A DNA stretch of 64,000 bases from Mycobacterium paragordonae (lineage in GTDB: Bacteria > Actinomycetota > Actinomycetes > Mycobacteriales > Mycobacteriaceae). The position numbers and the translations under genes are program-made. The notes under the pieces are model-generated. The model made no database searches. It was not told the origin of the DNA and was given only the letters and a program-made list of their open reading frames with translations. Shown piece by piece: positions 17,885 to 26,179 of the stretch (the first letter of the stretch is position 1; every line of letters starts with the position of its first letter). The stretch is taken from positions 248,001 to 312,000 of the forward strand of contig NZ_CP025546.1 in assembly GCF_003614435.1 (NCBI RefSeq), in the 5' to 3' direction.

Positions 17885-18877
17885 GTGGGTGATCTGAGCA
17901 TTCAGAACCTGGTCGTCGAGTACTACAGCGGCGGATATGCCCTACGGCCGATCAACGGGTTGAACCTGGACGTGGCCTCCGGGTCGCTGGTGATCCTGCT
18001 GGGGCCGAGTGGGTGCGGTAAGACGACGCTGCTGTCCTGCCTGGGCGGCATCCTGCGACCCAAGTCCGGGGCGATCAAATTCGACGACCTGGACATCACG
18101 ACGCTGGACGGCGCGGCGCTGGCCAAGTACCGGCGGGACAAGGTCGGCATCGTCTTCCAGGCGTTCAACCTGGTACCCAGCCTTACCGCGCTGGAGAACG
18201 TGATGGTGCCGATGCGCGCGGCCGGCATGTCGCGGGCCGCCTCGCGCAAGCGCGCCGTGGAGTTGCTGGAGCGCGTCAACCTCGGTGAACGGATGAAGCA
18301 CCGCCCGGGCGACCTCAGCGGCGGGCAGCAGCAACGCGTCGCGGTCGCTCGCGCGATTGCCCTGGATCCGCCGTTGATCCTGGCCGACGAGCCCACCGCT
18401 CACCTGGACTTCATCCAGGTCGAGGAGGTGCTGCGGCTGATCCGCGAACTCGCCGACGGCGACCGGGTGGTCGTGGTGGCAACCCATGACAGCCGCATGC
18501 TGCCGCTGGCCGATCGCGTCGTCGAACTGACTCCCGACTTCGCCGAGACGGATCGGGAACCGGAAACGGTCGAACTGAAGGCCGGCGAGGTGTTGTTCGA
18601 GCAGAGCACGATGGGCGAGCTGATCTACGTGGTGAGCGAGGGCGAGATCGAGATCGTGCATGAAATGGCCGACGGCGGTGAGGAACTGTTCAAGGTGGTC
18701 GGCCCGGGAGACTACTTCGGCGAGATCGGCGTGCTGTTCCACCTGCCGCGCTCGGCCACCGCCCGCGCCCGCACCGCAGCGACCGTCGTCGGCTACACGG
18801 CGCCGGCGTTCCGGGAGCGACTCGGCGCCGGCGGGCTGCGTGACCTGATCGAACATCGCGCGCTGGGCAGGGACTGA
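17885..18877 (+). CDS. ABC transporter ATPase with C-terminal cyclic-nucleotide-binding domain (Rv0073-like)
   Basis: A 330-residue protein starting at GTG 17885. The ATPase half has Walker A GPSGCGKTT, Q-loop VFQAFNLVPS, signature DLSGGQQQR, Walker B LILADEPTAHLD and H-loop VVVATHDSRM. Residues from about 225 onward form a cNMP-binding beta-roll: LKAGEVLFEQ, GELIYVVSEGEIEIV and GDYFGEIGVLFHLPRSATARA. The last matches the phosphate-binding cassette region. The pairing with the FtsX-like permease matches Rv0072/Rv0073, and transport may be gated by a cyclic nucleotide. Confidence 0.92.
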   Translation: MGDLSIQNLVVEYYSGGYALRPINGLNLDVASGSLVILLGPSGCGKTTLLSCLGGILRPKSGAIKFDDLDITTLDGAALAKYRRDKVGIVFQAFNLVPSLTALENVMVPMRAAGMSRAASRKRAVELLERVNLGERMKHRPGDLSGGQQQRVAVARAIALDPPLILADEPTAHLDFIQVEEVLRLIRELADGDRVVVVATHDSRMLPLADRVVELTPDFAETDREPETVELKAGEVLFEQSTMGELIYVVSEGEIEIVHEMADGGEELFKVVGPGDYFGEIGVLFHLPRSATARARTAATVVGYTAPAFRERLGAGGLRDLIEHRALGRD

Positions 18878-18900
18878 ACCGTCGGTTGAACGGATCGCGC

Positions 18901-18920
18901 CACCGCTTCGTGGTGCGGTG
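18901..18920. terminator. Weak hairpin after the ABC operon
   Basis: CACCGC (18901-18906) and GCGGTG (18915-18920) form a 6-bp stem with an 8-base loop, 23 bp after the ATPase stop. There is no U-tract, so termination is only a possibility. Confidence 0.3.
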
Positions 18921-18971
18921 TGAGCACGGCTCCTTGAGACTGTGTCGGGACAGCGTGGAGAGGACGGCGGA

Positions 18972-20054
18972 ATGGAAGCGCGCGAGGACGATGAATCCCG
19001 GGGGCGCTCCGCGCTGACCCGCCGGGGGGCGCTGCTCGGGATGGGCGCGGTGGCCGGGTTCGCTGCCGTGGACGTCGGCGCGTTCGCCTACGCCGGGGGC
19101 TGGCTGCGACCCGACGCGCTGACGCCGGGACGGTTCACCGACCGTTTCGAGGACGTCTACGGACGCCACGACGGTTTTCGCCGTAACCACGCCAAAGGCC
19201 TCAGTGCGACAGGAACTTTCGAGAGCAACGGCGCGGGTGCGAGCATCTGCCGGGCTGCGGTGTTCAAGCGTGGCACGGTACCGGTGGTCGGGCGGTTCTC
19301 CCTGGGCGGCGGACTACCCGACCAGCCCGACAAGGCCGATACGGTTCGCGGACTGGGCCTGTTGTTTCAGATGCCGGACGGTCAGCAGTGGCGCACCGCG
19401 ATGATCAATCTGCCGGTGTTCACCGACAGCACCCCGCAGGGGTTCTACGAGCGGCTGCTTGCCGGCAAACCGCAGCCCGACACCGGCAAACCGGACCCGC
19501 AGCGGATGGCCGCGTTTCTGCAGCGCCATCCCGAAACCGCGGCGGCGATGAAGATCATCAAGCAGTCACCACCCAGCGCGGGTTTCGCCGACAGTACCTT
19601 CAACGGGCTCAACGCGTTTCGCTTCACCAGCGAGTCCGGCGAAACCTTTGCCGTGCGGTGGTCCGTGATTCCGGTCGACGACGGTGGGCAGGCCGCCGCA
19701 CCGCCGTCGGCCGCCAGGGACTACCTCTTTGACGATCTGATTCGCGCGGTGGCGCAGCGTCCGGTGCGGTGGCGCCTGGTTCTCACCGTCAGTGAGCCCG
19801 GTGATCCCACCGACGACGCCACCCGGCCCTGGCCCGATACGCGCCGCACCATCGACGCCGGCACCGTCACCATCACCGCCGTGCAGACCGAAGCGCCGGG
19901 CAACGCACGGGATATCAACTTCGACCCGACCGTGCTGCCGGACGGAATTGCCCTGTCCGACGATCCGATTCCCAGGGCCAGGGCGGGTGTGTACGCGCGG
20001 TCCTTCACCCGGCGCGCCGAAGAGCCGAAGTCGCCCAGCGAGGTTCGCGTCTGA
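18972..20054 (+). CDS. Catalase-family haem peroxidase, Tat-exported (SrpA-like)
   Basis: About 360 residues of a mini-catalase. The N-terminus TRRGALLGMGAVAGFAA is a twin-arginine signal or anchor, placing the enzyme outside the cytoplasm. The distal His lies in RNHAKGLSATGTF, VVGRFSLGG follows, and the proximal region is RARAGVYARSFTRR with the axial Tyr. The family lacks much catalase activity and acts as an organic or H2O2 peroxidase. ATG 18972 is preferred over GTG 18942 because GGAGAGGACGG precedes it. Its stop overlaps the cytochrome b561 start by one base (TGATG). Confidence 0.88.
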   Translation: MEAREDDESRGRSALTRRGALLGMGAVAGFAAVDVGAFAYAGGWLRPDALTPGRFTDRFEDVYGRHDGFRRNHAKGLSATGTFESNGAGASICRAAVFKRGTVPVVGRFSLGGGLPDQPDKADTVRGLGLLFQMPDGQQWRTAMINLPVFTDSTPQGFYERLLAGKPQPDTGKPDPQRMAAFLQRHPETAAAMKIIKQSPPSAGFADSTFNGLNAFRFTSESGETFAVRWSVIPVDDGGQAAAPPSAARDYLFDDLIRAVAQRPVRWRLVLTVSEPGDPTDDATRPWPDTRRTIDAGTVTITAVQTEAPGNARDINFDPTVLPDGIALSDDPIPRARAGVYARSFTRRAEEPKSPSEVRV

Positions 20055-20632
20055 TGACCGAGAAGATCGCTGCCGCAACACGTTTCGCGCTCCCGTCACG
20101 GATCTTGCACTGGCTGATGGCGCCGATGGTCATCGCCCAACTGTTCATCGGGGTGACGATGGTCGCGTCGCTGAGCCTCTACCCGCTGCTGCTGGCCGTC
20201 CACCGCCCACTCGGTGTGCTGATCCTGATCTTCGCGGTGATCCGCCTGATCAACAGGTGGACCCACACCCTGCCCCCGTTCTTGGCCACCATGGGCCCCG
20301 CTGAACGCCGCATCGCCTCGTATTCGGAGTATCTGTTGTACGGGTTGCTGATCATCCAGCCGTTGACCGGGTGGGCGATGCTGTCGGCCGCGCGCAATCC
20401 GATCGTCTCGGTGGGCCCGTTTGACCTGCCCGGTATCGCGCCACACAACATCGACATCTACGCGGTGCTGCGCCAGGCTCACGGACTCTTCGCCCTGCTG
20501 CTGTTTCTGGCTTTCACCGCACACGTCAGCGCGGTGCTGTTCCACACCTTCGTCCTGCGCGACCGGATCATCGATCGAATGGCGTTGTGGCCGGCCAAAC
20601 GTCGCGAACCGCTCAGCGGTGGTGCTGACTGA
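20054..20632 (+). CDS. Cytochrome b561
   Basis: A 192-residue integral membrane dihaem cytochrome. Four hydrophobic segments carry candidate haem-ligand His residues in RILHWLMAP, LLAVHRPLG, LRQAHGLF and FTAHVSAVLFH. It overlaps the peroxidase stop by one base, so the two are coupled. A likely role is to pass quinol electrons across the membrane to the exported peroxidase, a link also known for YceI/YodB-type proteins. The 3' end overlaps the convergent lpqP-like gene by 20 bp. Confidence 0.9.
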   Translation: MTEKIAAATRFALPSRILHWLMAPMVIAQLFIGVTMVASLSLYPLLLAVHRPLGVLILIFAVIRLINRWTHTLPPFLATMGPAERRIASYSEYLLYGLLIIQPLTGWAMLSAARNPIVSVGPFDLPGIAPHNIDIYAVLRQAHGLFALLLFLAFTAHVSAVLFHTFVLRDRIIDRMALWPAKRREPLSGGAD

Positions 20633-21554
20633 AGAACTGCCAGATGGTGTCGGTGGCGTCCAGCGCCGTGGACGGTTGGGGCAGGCCTAACCGCTCCAAG
20701 ATGGGGCCGCGGACTCCACCGGGCCACTGGTGGCCGGCGTCAGCGACCGAGATCAACTCGACGGTGCGTCCCTCGGGGCACGCTGCCGTCTCGGTGGTGA
20801 CCGCGCCGGCGGTGGTCGACGTGGGCGCCGCGCAGCTGTCGATGGTGCGCCAGGCGGCCGTCACCATCGGCACCGGTGGGCCGTCGACCCGCGGAGTCCC
20901 GTTGACTTTCAACGCCTTTCCCGGTCCGCCGTTATAGGGGACACTCGCGTCGGCGGTGCCGTGGATCTGCAGCACCGAGGTGGGACGTGCCCGCGAACAA
21001 TCGGTGACCAGGGTGCCTGCCACCGGTGCGATCGCGGCGAACAGGTCCGTCTCGCACGCCATCCGCAGCGCCATCATGGCGCCGTTCGACATCCCGGTGG
21101 CGTACACCCGCGCCGCATCGACGGACGCCTGGCCCTTGATGGCGGCCACGACCGCGCCGATGAATCCGACGTCATCGAGGTTGGTCTCGGACGGATTGCC
21201 ACAGCACGAACCGGCGTTCCAGGCGCGGCCCTGGCCATCCGGGTAGGCCACCAGGAAATGCCCTTTGTCGGCCTCGGCATCCCAGTGGTAGGAACCTTCC
21301 GCCTGGGCGCCGCTACCGAAACCGCCGTGCAGCATGACCACCAACGGTGCGGCGTCCGACAACCCCTGCGGCCGATACACATTGAACGTGCGGGTGGTGC
21401 CGGCCCACTCGATGCTCTGCGAGGACTTGCCCACCGGGATGGCCGGGTGCTCGGGCGACCCGACGGCGTGGCCACCGCCGAAACAACCGCCCAGCAGGAC
21501 AACCAGGGTCGCGATGAGGACAACGATGCCGGCCCGGGCGGATCGAGATGCCAT
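20613..21554 (-). CDS. lpqP: Lipoprotein esterase, PHB depolymerase family
   Basis: About 313 residues. An N-terminal signal ending in LLGGC is a lipobox, so the protein should be membrane-anchored outside the cell membrane. The alpha/beta-hydrolase domain has MLHGGFGSG (oxyanion region), nucleophile elbow GMSNGAM, QIHGTADASVPYNGG and ADAGHQWPGG (catalytic His), as in PHB depolymerases and feruloyl esterases. It closely resembles M. tuberculosis LpqP (Rv0671). The frame allows ATG 21575, but ATG 21554 gives a more standard signal peptide. The gene is divergent from a MarR regulator. Confidence 0.88.
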   Translation of the reverse strand: MASRSARAGIVVLIATLVVLLGGCFGGGHAVGSPEHPAIPVGKSSQSIEWAGTTRTFNVYRPQGLSDAAPLVVMLHGGFGSGAQAEGSYHWDAEADKGHFLVAYPDGQGRAWNAGSCCGNPSETNLDDVGFIGAVVAAIKGQASVDAARVYATGMSNGAMMALRMACETDLFAAIAPVAGTLVTDCSRARPTSVLQIHGTADASVPYNGGPGKALKVNGTPRVDGPPVPMVTAAWRTIDSCAAPTSTTAGAVTTETAACPEGRTVELISVADAGHQWPGGVRGPILERLGLPQPSTALDATDTIWQFFSQHHR

Positions 21555-21582
21555 CAGCCCATGGTGACAGCCCAATTCGAGA

Positions 21583-21601
21583 TTGACAAGTTACTTGTCA
21601 A
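21583..21601. promoter_or_regulatory. MarR operator: perfect palindrome
   Basis: TTGACAAGT (21583-21591) and ACTTGTCAA (21593-21601) are perfect 9-bp arms around one T. The site lies between lpqP and marR and contains a TTGACA that may serve as a -35 element. MarR proteins commonly bind near-perfect palindromes with about this geometry. Confidence 0.7.
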
Positions 21602-21612
21602 AAATGGATCTG

Positions 21613-22086
21613 ATGGCAGACTCTGCAGTCATGCCACGTCACGCAGACGCCCAGTGGGAACCCACGGTGCCCGCCCTGGTGCAACGGTTGGCGGCGGCCG
21701 GCGGTCCACGGCTCAAGCACGCATTCGCGGCAGCCGGGCTGGACGGGATCCGGCCGGCGCAGGCGGTGGCCCTGGTGCCGTTGGCGACCGGTGGACTCCA
21801 CGCCTCAGATCTGGCCGACCGCCTGGGGGTGAGCCGCCAGGCGGTGGCCCAGGCCGTCACGGCGCTGGAACGGCACGGCTACGTCACCCGCGAATCGAAC
21901 CCCGACGACGCGCGCACCCGAATCATCGAGATCACGCCGCGCGGCCGTCAGACGCTGCGCGTGATGCGGTCTACCGCGCTGGAATTGGAGGGGAGCTGGG
22001 AACAGATACTCGGGCAGCGCCGGCTCGGCGAACTGCGTGCGACGCTGCAGATGTTGCTGGCGGCGGCGAGTTCCGAAGACCGCTGA
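21613..22086 (+). CDS. MarR-family transcriptional regulator
   Basis: About 157 residues with a winged helix: LHASDLADRLGVSRQAVAQ is the recognition region, and HGYVTRESNPDDARTRIIEI is the wing with the signature DDARTR. The open frame reaches 21583, but that would place the palindrome inside the gene, so ATG 21613 or ATG 21631 is likely. It probably controls itself and the divergent lpqP through the palindrome at 21583-21601. Its 3' end overlaps the convergent acyltransferase by 116 bp. Confidence 0.88.
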   Translation: MADSAVMPRHADAQWEPTVPALVQRLAAAGGPRLKHAFAAAGLDGIRPAQAVALVPLATGGLHASDLADRLGVSRQAVAQAVTALERHGYVTRESNPDDARTRIIEITPRGRQTLRVMRSTALELEGSWEQILGQRRLGELRATLQMLLAAASSEDR

Positions 22087-23383
22087 CGCCGGGCTCGGAC
22101 AGCGCGGCCAGCGCCCGCGCGGCCACGAGCGCGGAGATCATGACCGAGACGCAGACCAACCCGTCGTCCTTCAGTCCCCACTTGACCGCGGCGAGCAGTG
22201 CCGCCCCCGCCACGCACAGCAGGATGCCGACCACCCGTCCGCGCCGGACCGAGGTGATGGCGGGACAGCCGTCCCAGCCGGGCAGCGGATTGTTCTCCAG
22301 CGGGCGCAGCGCCACGAACAGCACCGCCACCACCCCGATCATGATGAACAGTTGCTCGAAAGTGACCGCGAGAAAGTCCGGCCGGCCCGGGAAGCGAGGG
22401 TGCCCCGCGGTGTCGAAAAGGATGTGGACGGCCAGCAGCGCGGGCATGTGCCACAGGTACAGGGTCATCGCGCCGGAGTTGCCGATTGCCGTCCACCACC
22501 ACACCCGCGGCCGCCGTGCCCACCGATTGATCGCCGGCGCTGCGGCGATTGCCAACGCGCTCAACACGATCGCGTGCCCGGCGAGCAACAGCGACGGGGG
22601 GCTCATGTTGGGCAGGCGCATGCCCTCGATGCCGACCAGGCTCAGTTCGTACGGTCCCCAGGTCAGCAGCGCCACATTGACCACGAGCAGGGCCACCGCC
22701 ATGCCCAGTGCCGCTCGGCGGGTGACGAGTTGGCGCCGATAGGCGACACCGAACATGGCCGGGATGAGCCAGGCGGCGAGGTTGAGGTAGCCCAGCGGCG
22801 ACGCGTCCGACCAGTGCAGCCGGACGGCGTCGACGGTTGCGACCATCGCGTAGACCCCGACGACCCCGACTATCAGACGCGCCGGTGTGGTGATGCGGGA
22901 TAACGCCGGCATCGCGGCCAGCACCAGTACGTAAACGCCGAGGAACCATAGCAATTGAATGCTGATGCCCGCGACGGGCTCGTAAACATGTTGCGGCAGA
23001 AGGGGGTACAGGACGGCAAGGGTAACCGCCCAGAATGCGAAGTAGTAGAACACCGGCCGGAAGAGCCGGGCGCACCGCTTCATCAGCCAGGTTCCCCAGC
23101 TGCTACCGGGCTGCCAGGACGTGACGCACGCAGCGGCGCCGGCGAAGAAGAACAGCGGCATGATCTGGAAGATCCAGGTCAGCGCCTGAAACACGACCGA
23201 CGTACTGAGCAGGTTGTCCCAGATCAGCACACCCCCGCGAATGACGCTGATGGCCATCACGGTGTGGCCGATCACCACGCCGATCAGTGCGGTGATGCGG
23301 ATGACGTCGATAGCGCGGTCACGGTCGGATGGGGTGCGCGCGTCCAATTCAGCGGGGCTGGGAAAGCCCATCAAAGTGGTCAT
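21971..23383 (-). CDS. Acyltransferase 3 family membrane protein
   Basis: A 470-residue integral membrane protein with about ten hydrophobic segments. The family hallmark near the start is RDRAIDVIRITALIGVVIGH, with Arg and His in the first membrane helix. Related proteins O-acylate sugars, peptidoglycan or lipids using acyl-CoA. The last 38 or so residues (rich in Pro, Ala and Ser) are encoded antisense to the marR 3' end, and look like a readthrough extension rather than part of the fold. Confidence 0.85.
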   Translation of the reverse strand: MTTLMGFPSPAELDARTPSDRDRAIDVIRITALIGVVIGHTVMAISVIRGGVLIWDNLLSTSVVFQALTWIFQIMPLFFFAGAAACVTSWQPGSSWGTWLMKRCARLFRPVFYYFAFWAVTLAVLYPLLPQHVYEPVAGISIQLLWFLGVYVLVLAAMPALSRITTPARLIVGVVGVYAMVATVDAVRLHWSDASPLGYLNLAAWLIPAMFGVAYRRQLVTRRAALGMAVALLVVNVALLTWGPYELSLVGIEGMRLPNMSPPSLLLAGHAIVLSALAIAAAPAINRWARRPRVWWWTAIGNSGAMTLYLWHMPALLAVHILFDTAGHPRFPGRPDFLAVTFEQLFIMIGVVAVLFVALRPLENNPLPGWDGCPAITSVRRGRVVGILLCVAGAALLAAVKWGLKDDGLVCVSVMISALVAARALAALSEPGVSGLRNSPPPATSAASHAVRRAGAARVSVPSSPPIPAR

Positions 23384-23403
23384 TCAAGCAGCTTTGCCGC
23401 TCG

Positions 23404-23421
23404 GCACGCCGCGGGGCGTGC
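23404..23421. terminator. Hairpin downstream of the PE_PGRS gene
   Basis: GCACGCC (23404-23410) and GGCGTGC (23415-23421) form a perfect 7-bp stem with a GCGG loop, 29 bp past the PE_PGRS stop and before the acyltransferase. It is GC-rich without a U-tract, as is common in mycobacteria. Confidence 0.45.
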
Positions 23422-23449
23422 GTAGTTCTACTCGTCTCGGCGGGTAGGG

Positions 23450-24529
23450 CTACGGGCCGAGTCCGTCCGCGCCCTGTACTCCGGCCCGGCCCAGATATTC
23501 GCCGCCACTGCCGCCCGCGCCGCCGTGCGCGGGATCGAAACCGGCACCACCGGCGCCCCCGGCGCCCCCGTCCCCGACGAACTGAGCGCTGCCACCGCTG
23601 CCGCCGGCTCCGCCCGACCCGTTGACCAGAGACGCCTCACCGCCCTGGCCGCCCCGGCCGCCGTTGCCGATCTGGCCGCCGTCACCGCCATCGCCGCCGA
23701 CCCCGCCGCGCAGGGAGGTGCCGGAACCGTAGCCGTCACCGCCGGCACCGCCGCTGCCGAAGTACTGGCCGCCGTTCCCGCCGTTGCCGCCGTCACCACC
23801 GCCCGCGGGGCCGAAGGCGCCCGCCCCGCCGGCACCGCCATTGCCGAACCACCCGGCGTTGCCGCCCTGGCCGCCCCAGCCGCCGGTCATATTCGGTCCG
23901 CCGAGGCCGCCTTGGCCGCCGGCCCCGCCGTTGCCGAACAACCATCCGCCGGCGCCGCCGTTGCCGCCGGGCGGCGCAATCTTGTTGATGGCGGTGCTGG
24001 CCCCGCCCTGTCCGCCGTTGCCGCCGTTGCCGATGAATCCGGCGGAACCGCCCCGTCCGCCGAACTGGCCGGGTCCGCCGGATCCGCCGTTGCCGCCGTT
24101 GCCGAACAACAGCCCGCCCGCCCCGCCGGCCTGGCCGGTCCCCGGTGCGCCGTCCGCTCCGTTCCCGATCAGTGGACGGCCGGTGGCTGCCTGGGCGGGG
24201 GCGTTGACGGCGTCCAGCAGGGCTTGTGGCGCGCGCTGGAGCAACGCCGCGATATTCGTTGACTCCGCGGCGGCGTAACTGCCGCTGGCGGCGTTGAGTG
24301 CCTGCACGAACCGCTCGTGGAAGACCGATAACTGGGCGCTGGCCAACCGATAGGCCTGGGCGTTGCGGCCGAACACCGTGGCAATCGCGGCCGACACCTC
24401 ATCGGCACCGGCCGCCGGCAGCCGAGTCGCCGGTCCGGCCGCATTCGCCGCGTCCAGTGCCGCGCCGATGCCGGCGACGTCCGTGGCCGCGGCGGCCAGC
24501 AACTCCGGCACGGCGCTCAGGTAAGACAA
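23450..24529 (-). CDS. PE_PGRS family protein
   Basis: A 359-residue protein. A PE domain (about residues 1-95: [17 protein letters not shown], helical, Ala-rich, PE at positions 8-9) is followed by the linker [18 protein letters not shown] glycine-rich PGRS region then runs to the end, built of GGxGGxGG and FGNGGxGG repeats. PE domains target the type VII (ESX-5) export pathway and PGRS domains reach the cell surface. It begins 16 bp after a small membrane-protein gene on the same strand. A second PE_PGRS is at the right edge. Confidence 0.95.
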   Translation of the reverse strand: MSYLSAVPELLAAAATDVAGIGAALDAANAAGPATRLPAAGADEVSAAIATVFGRNAQAYRLASAQLSVFHERFVQALNAASGSYAAAESTNIAALLQRAPQALLDAVNAPAQAATGRPLIGNGADGAPGTGQAGGAGGLLFGNGGNGGSGGPGQFGGRGGSAGFIGNGGNGGQGGASTAINKIAPPGGNGGAGGWLFGNGGAGGQGGLGGPNMTGGWGGQGGNAGWFGNGGAGGAGAFGPAGGGDGGNGGNGGQYFGSGGAGGDGYGSGTSLRGGVGGDGGDGGQIGNGGRGGQGGEASLVNGSGGAGGSGGSAQFVGDGGAGGAGGAGFDPAHGGAGGSGGEYLGRAGVQGADGLGP

Positions 24530-24545
24530 TTAGCGGCCTCCGGCC

Positions 24546-24926
24546 TCACATCGGCGCGGCGTGCTGCGTCAGCGTGAAGAAGAGATAGGCGAGGCAGAAC
24601 AGGAAGTTCAGGGCGACGAGTATCAGGCCCGCGCAGATCGCCGCGTGTCGGCAGCGGCGCTGCAGGTGCGTCGTTCGCGCGGCCTTTTTTTCCCGCAGGT
24701 AATGAGTCGCGATCAGGGCGAAGTTGACGTCGGTCAACTCCCTGTCCGCCACCGGTGTGCCGGTAACCAACTGCTGCAGGCGCGTCGGCGGGACGTGCAC
24801 GCCGACTTGCGCGAAGCTTCGGCTGAGCCGTCGCGCTTGCCTGCGGCCGAGGTACTGACCTCGCATCTGTAGCTGGTGCGAGAGTCTCCGTCGTTCGTCG
24901 CCCCACGGGTTCGACGGGGTCGTCAC
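24546..24926 (-). CDS. Small membrane protein of unknown function
   Basis: 126 residues, starting at GTG 24924-24926. The N-terminal two thirds are basic and arginine-rich (DERRRLSHQLQMRGQYLGRR). One strong hydrophobic segment (about residues 97-118) lies near the C-terminus, which suggests a tail-anchored protein with the N-terminus inside. I do not recognise a family. It precedes the PE_PGRS gene by 16 bp on the same strand and may be co-transcribed with it. Confidence 0.65.
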   Translation of the reverse strand: MTTPSNPWGDERRRLSHQLQMRGQYLGRRQARRLSRSFAQVGVHVPPTRLQQLVTGTPVADRELTDVNFALIATHYLREKKAARTTHLQRRCRHAAICAGLILVALNFLFCLAYLFFTLTQHAAPM

Positions 24927-24938
24927 AAGCGGGAAGTC

Positions 24939-24968
24939 TATGTCCTAGATCACATTTTGCGGGACATA
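24939..24968. promoter_or_regulatory. Inverted repeat upstream of the small membrane protein/PE_PGRS unit
   Basis: TATGTCC (24939-24945) and GGACATA (24962-24968) are perfect 7-bp arms around a 16-bp AT-rich centre, 13 bp upstream of the GTG start. It is a candidate operator for the two-gene PE_PGRS unit. Confidence 0.4.
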
Positions 24969-25006
24969 ACGAATTCATTTTTTTGACGGATTTTGCGGAG
25001 CGCCGC

Positions 25007-26179
25007 TCACCGCAACTGCTCGGTGGGTACCGCGTAACGCTCCTGGTAGGCGCTCACTCGCTCCCGCACCTCTTCGGCGATCAGGCCGGTGTCCGACCAG
25101 GTGTAGCGACCGCGCCCGCCATCGCCGGGATGGGCTGCCAGAAAATCACGCATCCGCTGCTCGGCGCCCGGGGTCAGTTCGCGACCCAGCTTCTGATAAA
25201 TGCCGCGGATCGTGGTCCAGGGATCGTTGATGAAATCCGCGAAATGGACGTCGATGACCCGGTCCGTGGGGATCTTGCCGCTGTCGCGCAGCGCCATCTC
25301 GCGGTCGAGCCCGACCGCGATCTCCTCGTAGGACTGAGCTGCGCACTCGATGATGTCGGGTTCGTCGCTGGCCATCCGGCGCAGATGGCGGGTCAGTGCG
25401 GCGATCGACGAGATGACATTGAGCGGATCCCGGTGCGTCTGCACGATCAACGCATCGGGGTACTCGGCGAACAAGGTGTCGAGCTGCCACAGGTGCGCCG
25501 GCGATTTCAACAGCCACTGGCCCGGCACGCCAGATTGCAAGTGCTGCAGGAAGATTCGATGGAAGCGATAGGCGCCGGCGTGGTCGGCTTCATACAGCAG
25601 CCAGCGGTAGTAGCTGGGCAGCCGGTACTGCACCGAGAAGATCATGCTGGTGAATTCGCTGGCGGTGATGCGGACACACTCCTGGCCCACCAAAGCGCCC
25701 ATCGGATGGAAGGCCATGAATCCCGGAATGATCTGCTCGGACATCTCGATGCCGGCCTGGGCGGCCGCGATGCGCGGATCGTCGTGGTAGGTGTCGGGCT
25801 GGGGCACCGGGCAGGGGGCGTCGACCTCCCAGGTCAGTGGCGCACGCAGGTCGGGGTCCTGGGCGAGCAGGTCGTAGAGGATGGTGGTGCCGGTGCGGGG
25901 CTGGCCGACGATGACGATCGGCGAGTCGATCCCCTTGGCGGCGACCTCCGGATGTTGCTTGCGCCAGTCGATCACGTCGAGGCGGTTCTTCAGGGCGCGC
26001 ATCAGATCGAGGTACGCGACCTCGACCCCGATGGGCGACAGCTGCGCCTCATTGACGAGCCCGTCGGCGACCAGGTCGAGTCCGGGCTGCCAGCCGTCAG
26101 CGCCGAAGTCGTCGTGGCCGGTCTCCTCGCACGCGGTGGCGATGAGCCGCTCCGGGGCGAAGCGTTCCCGCAGGGTCAC
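25007..26179 (-). CDS. PAPS-dependent sulfotransferase family protein
   Basis: A 390-residue protein. The 5'-phosphosulfate loop reads IVIVGQPRTGTTILYDLL (about residues 88-105), and the 3'-phosphate motif reads VQTHRDPLNVISS. Lys in WLLKSPAHLWQLD is the usual supporting residue. This subfamily is expanded in mycobacteria, where it sulfates lipids, sugars or alcohols; the acceptor here is unknown. It overlaps the end of the upstream DUF1214 gene by 4 bp, so both belong to one unit under the TetR-associated promoter at 27250-27266. Confidence 0.88.
   Translation of the reverse strand: MTLRERFAPERLIATACEETGHDDFGADGWQPGLDLVADGLVNEAQLSPIGVEVAYLDLMRALKNRLDVIDWRKQHPEVAAKGIDSPIVIVGQPRTGTTILYDLLAQDPDLRAPLTWEVDAPCPVPQPDTYHDDPRIAAAQAGIEMSEQIIPGFMAFHPMGALVGQECVRITASEFTSMIFSVQYRLPSYYRWLLYEADHAGAYRFHRIFLQHLQSGVPGQWLLKSPAHLWQLDTLFAEYPDALIVQTHRDPLNVISSIAALTRHLRRMASDEPDIIECAAQSYEEIAVGLDREMALRDSGKIPTDRVIDVHFADFINDPWTTIRGIYQKLGRELTPGAEQRMRDFLAAHPGDGGRGRYTWSDTGLIAEEVRERVSAYQERYAVPTEQLR

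Noticed and set aside
20730..22742. A 670-residue plus-strand open frame
   Set aside because: It covers lpqP (antisense), marR (other frame) and the acyltransferase (antisense), and has no recognisable domain.
23525..24278. Plus-strand open frames with Ala-Ala-Val and Pro-Pro repeats
   Set aside because: They are antisense to the PE_PGRS Gly repeats; the amino-acid bias comes from the GGC-rich sequence.
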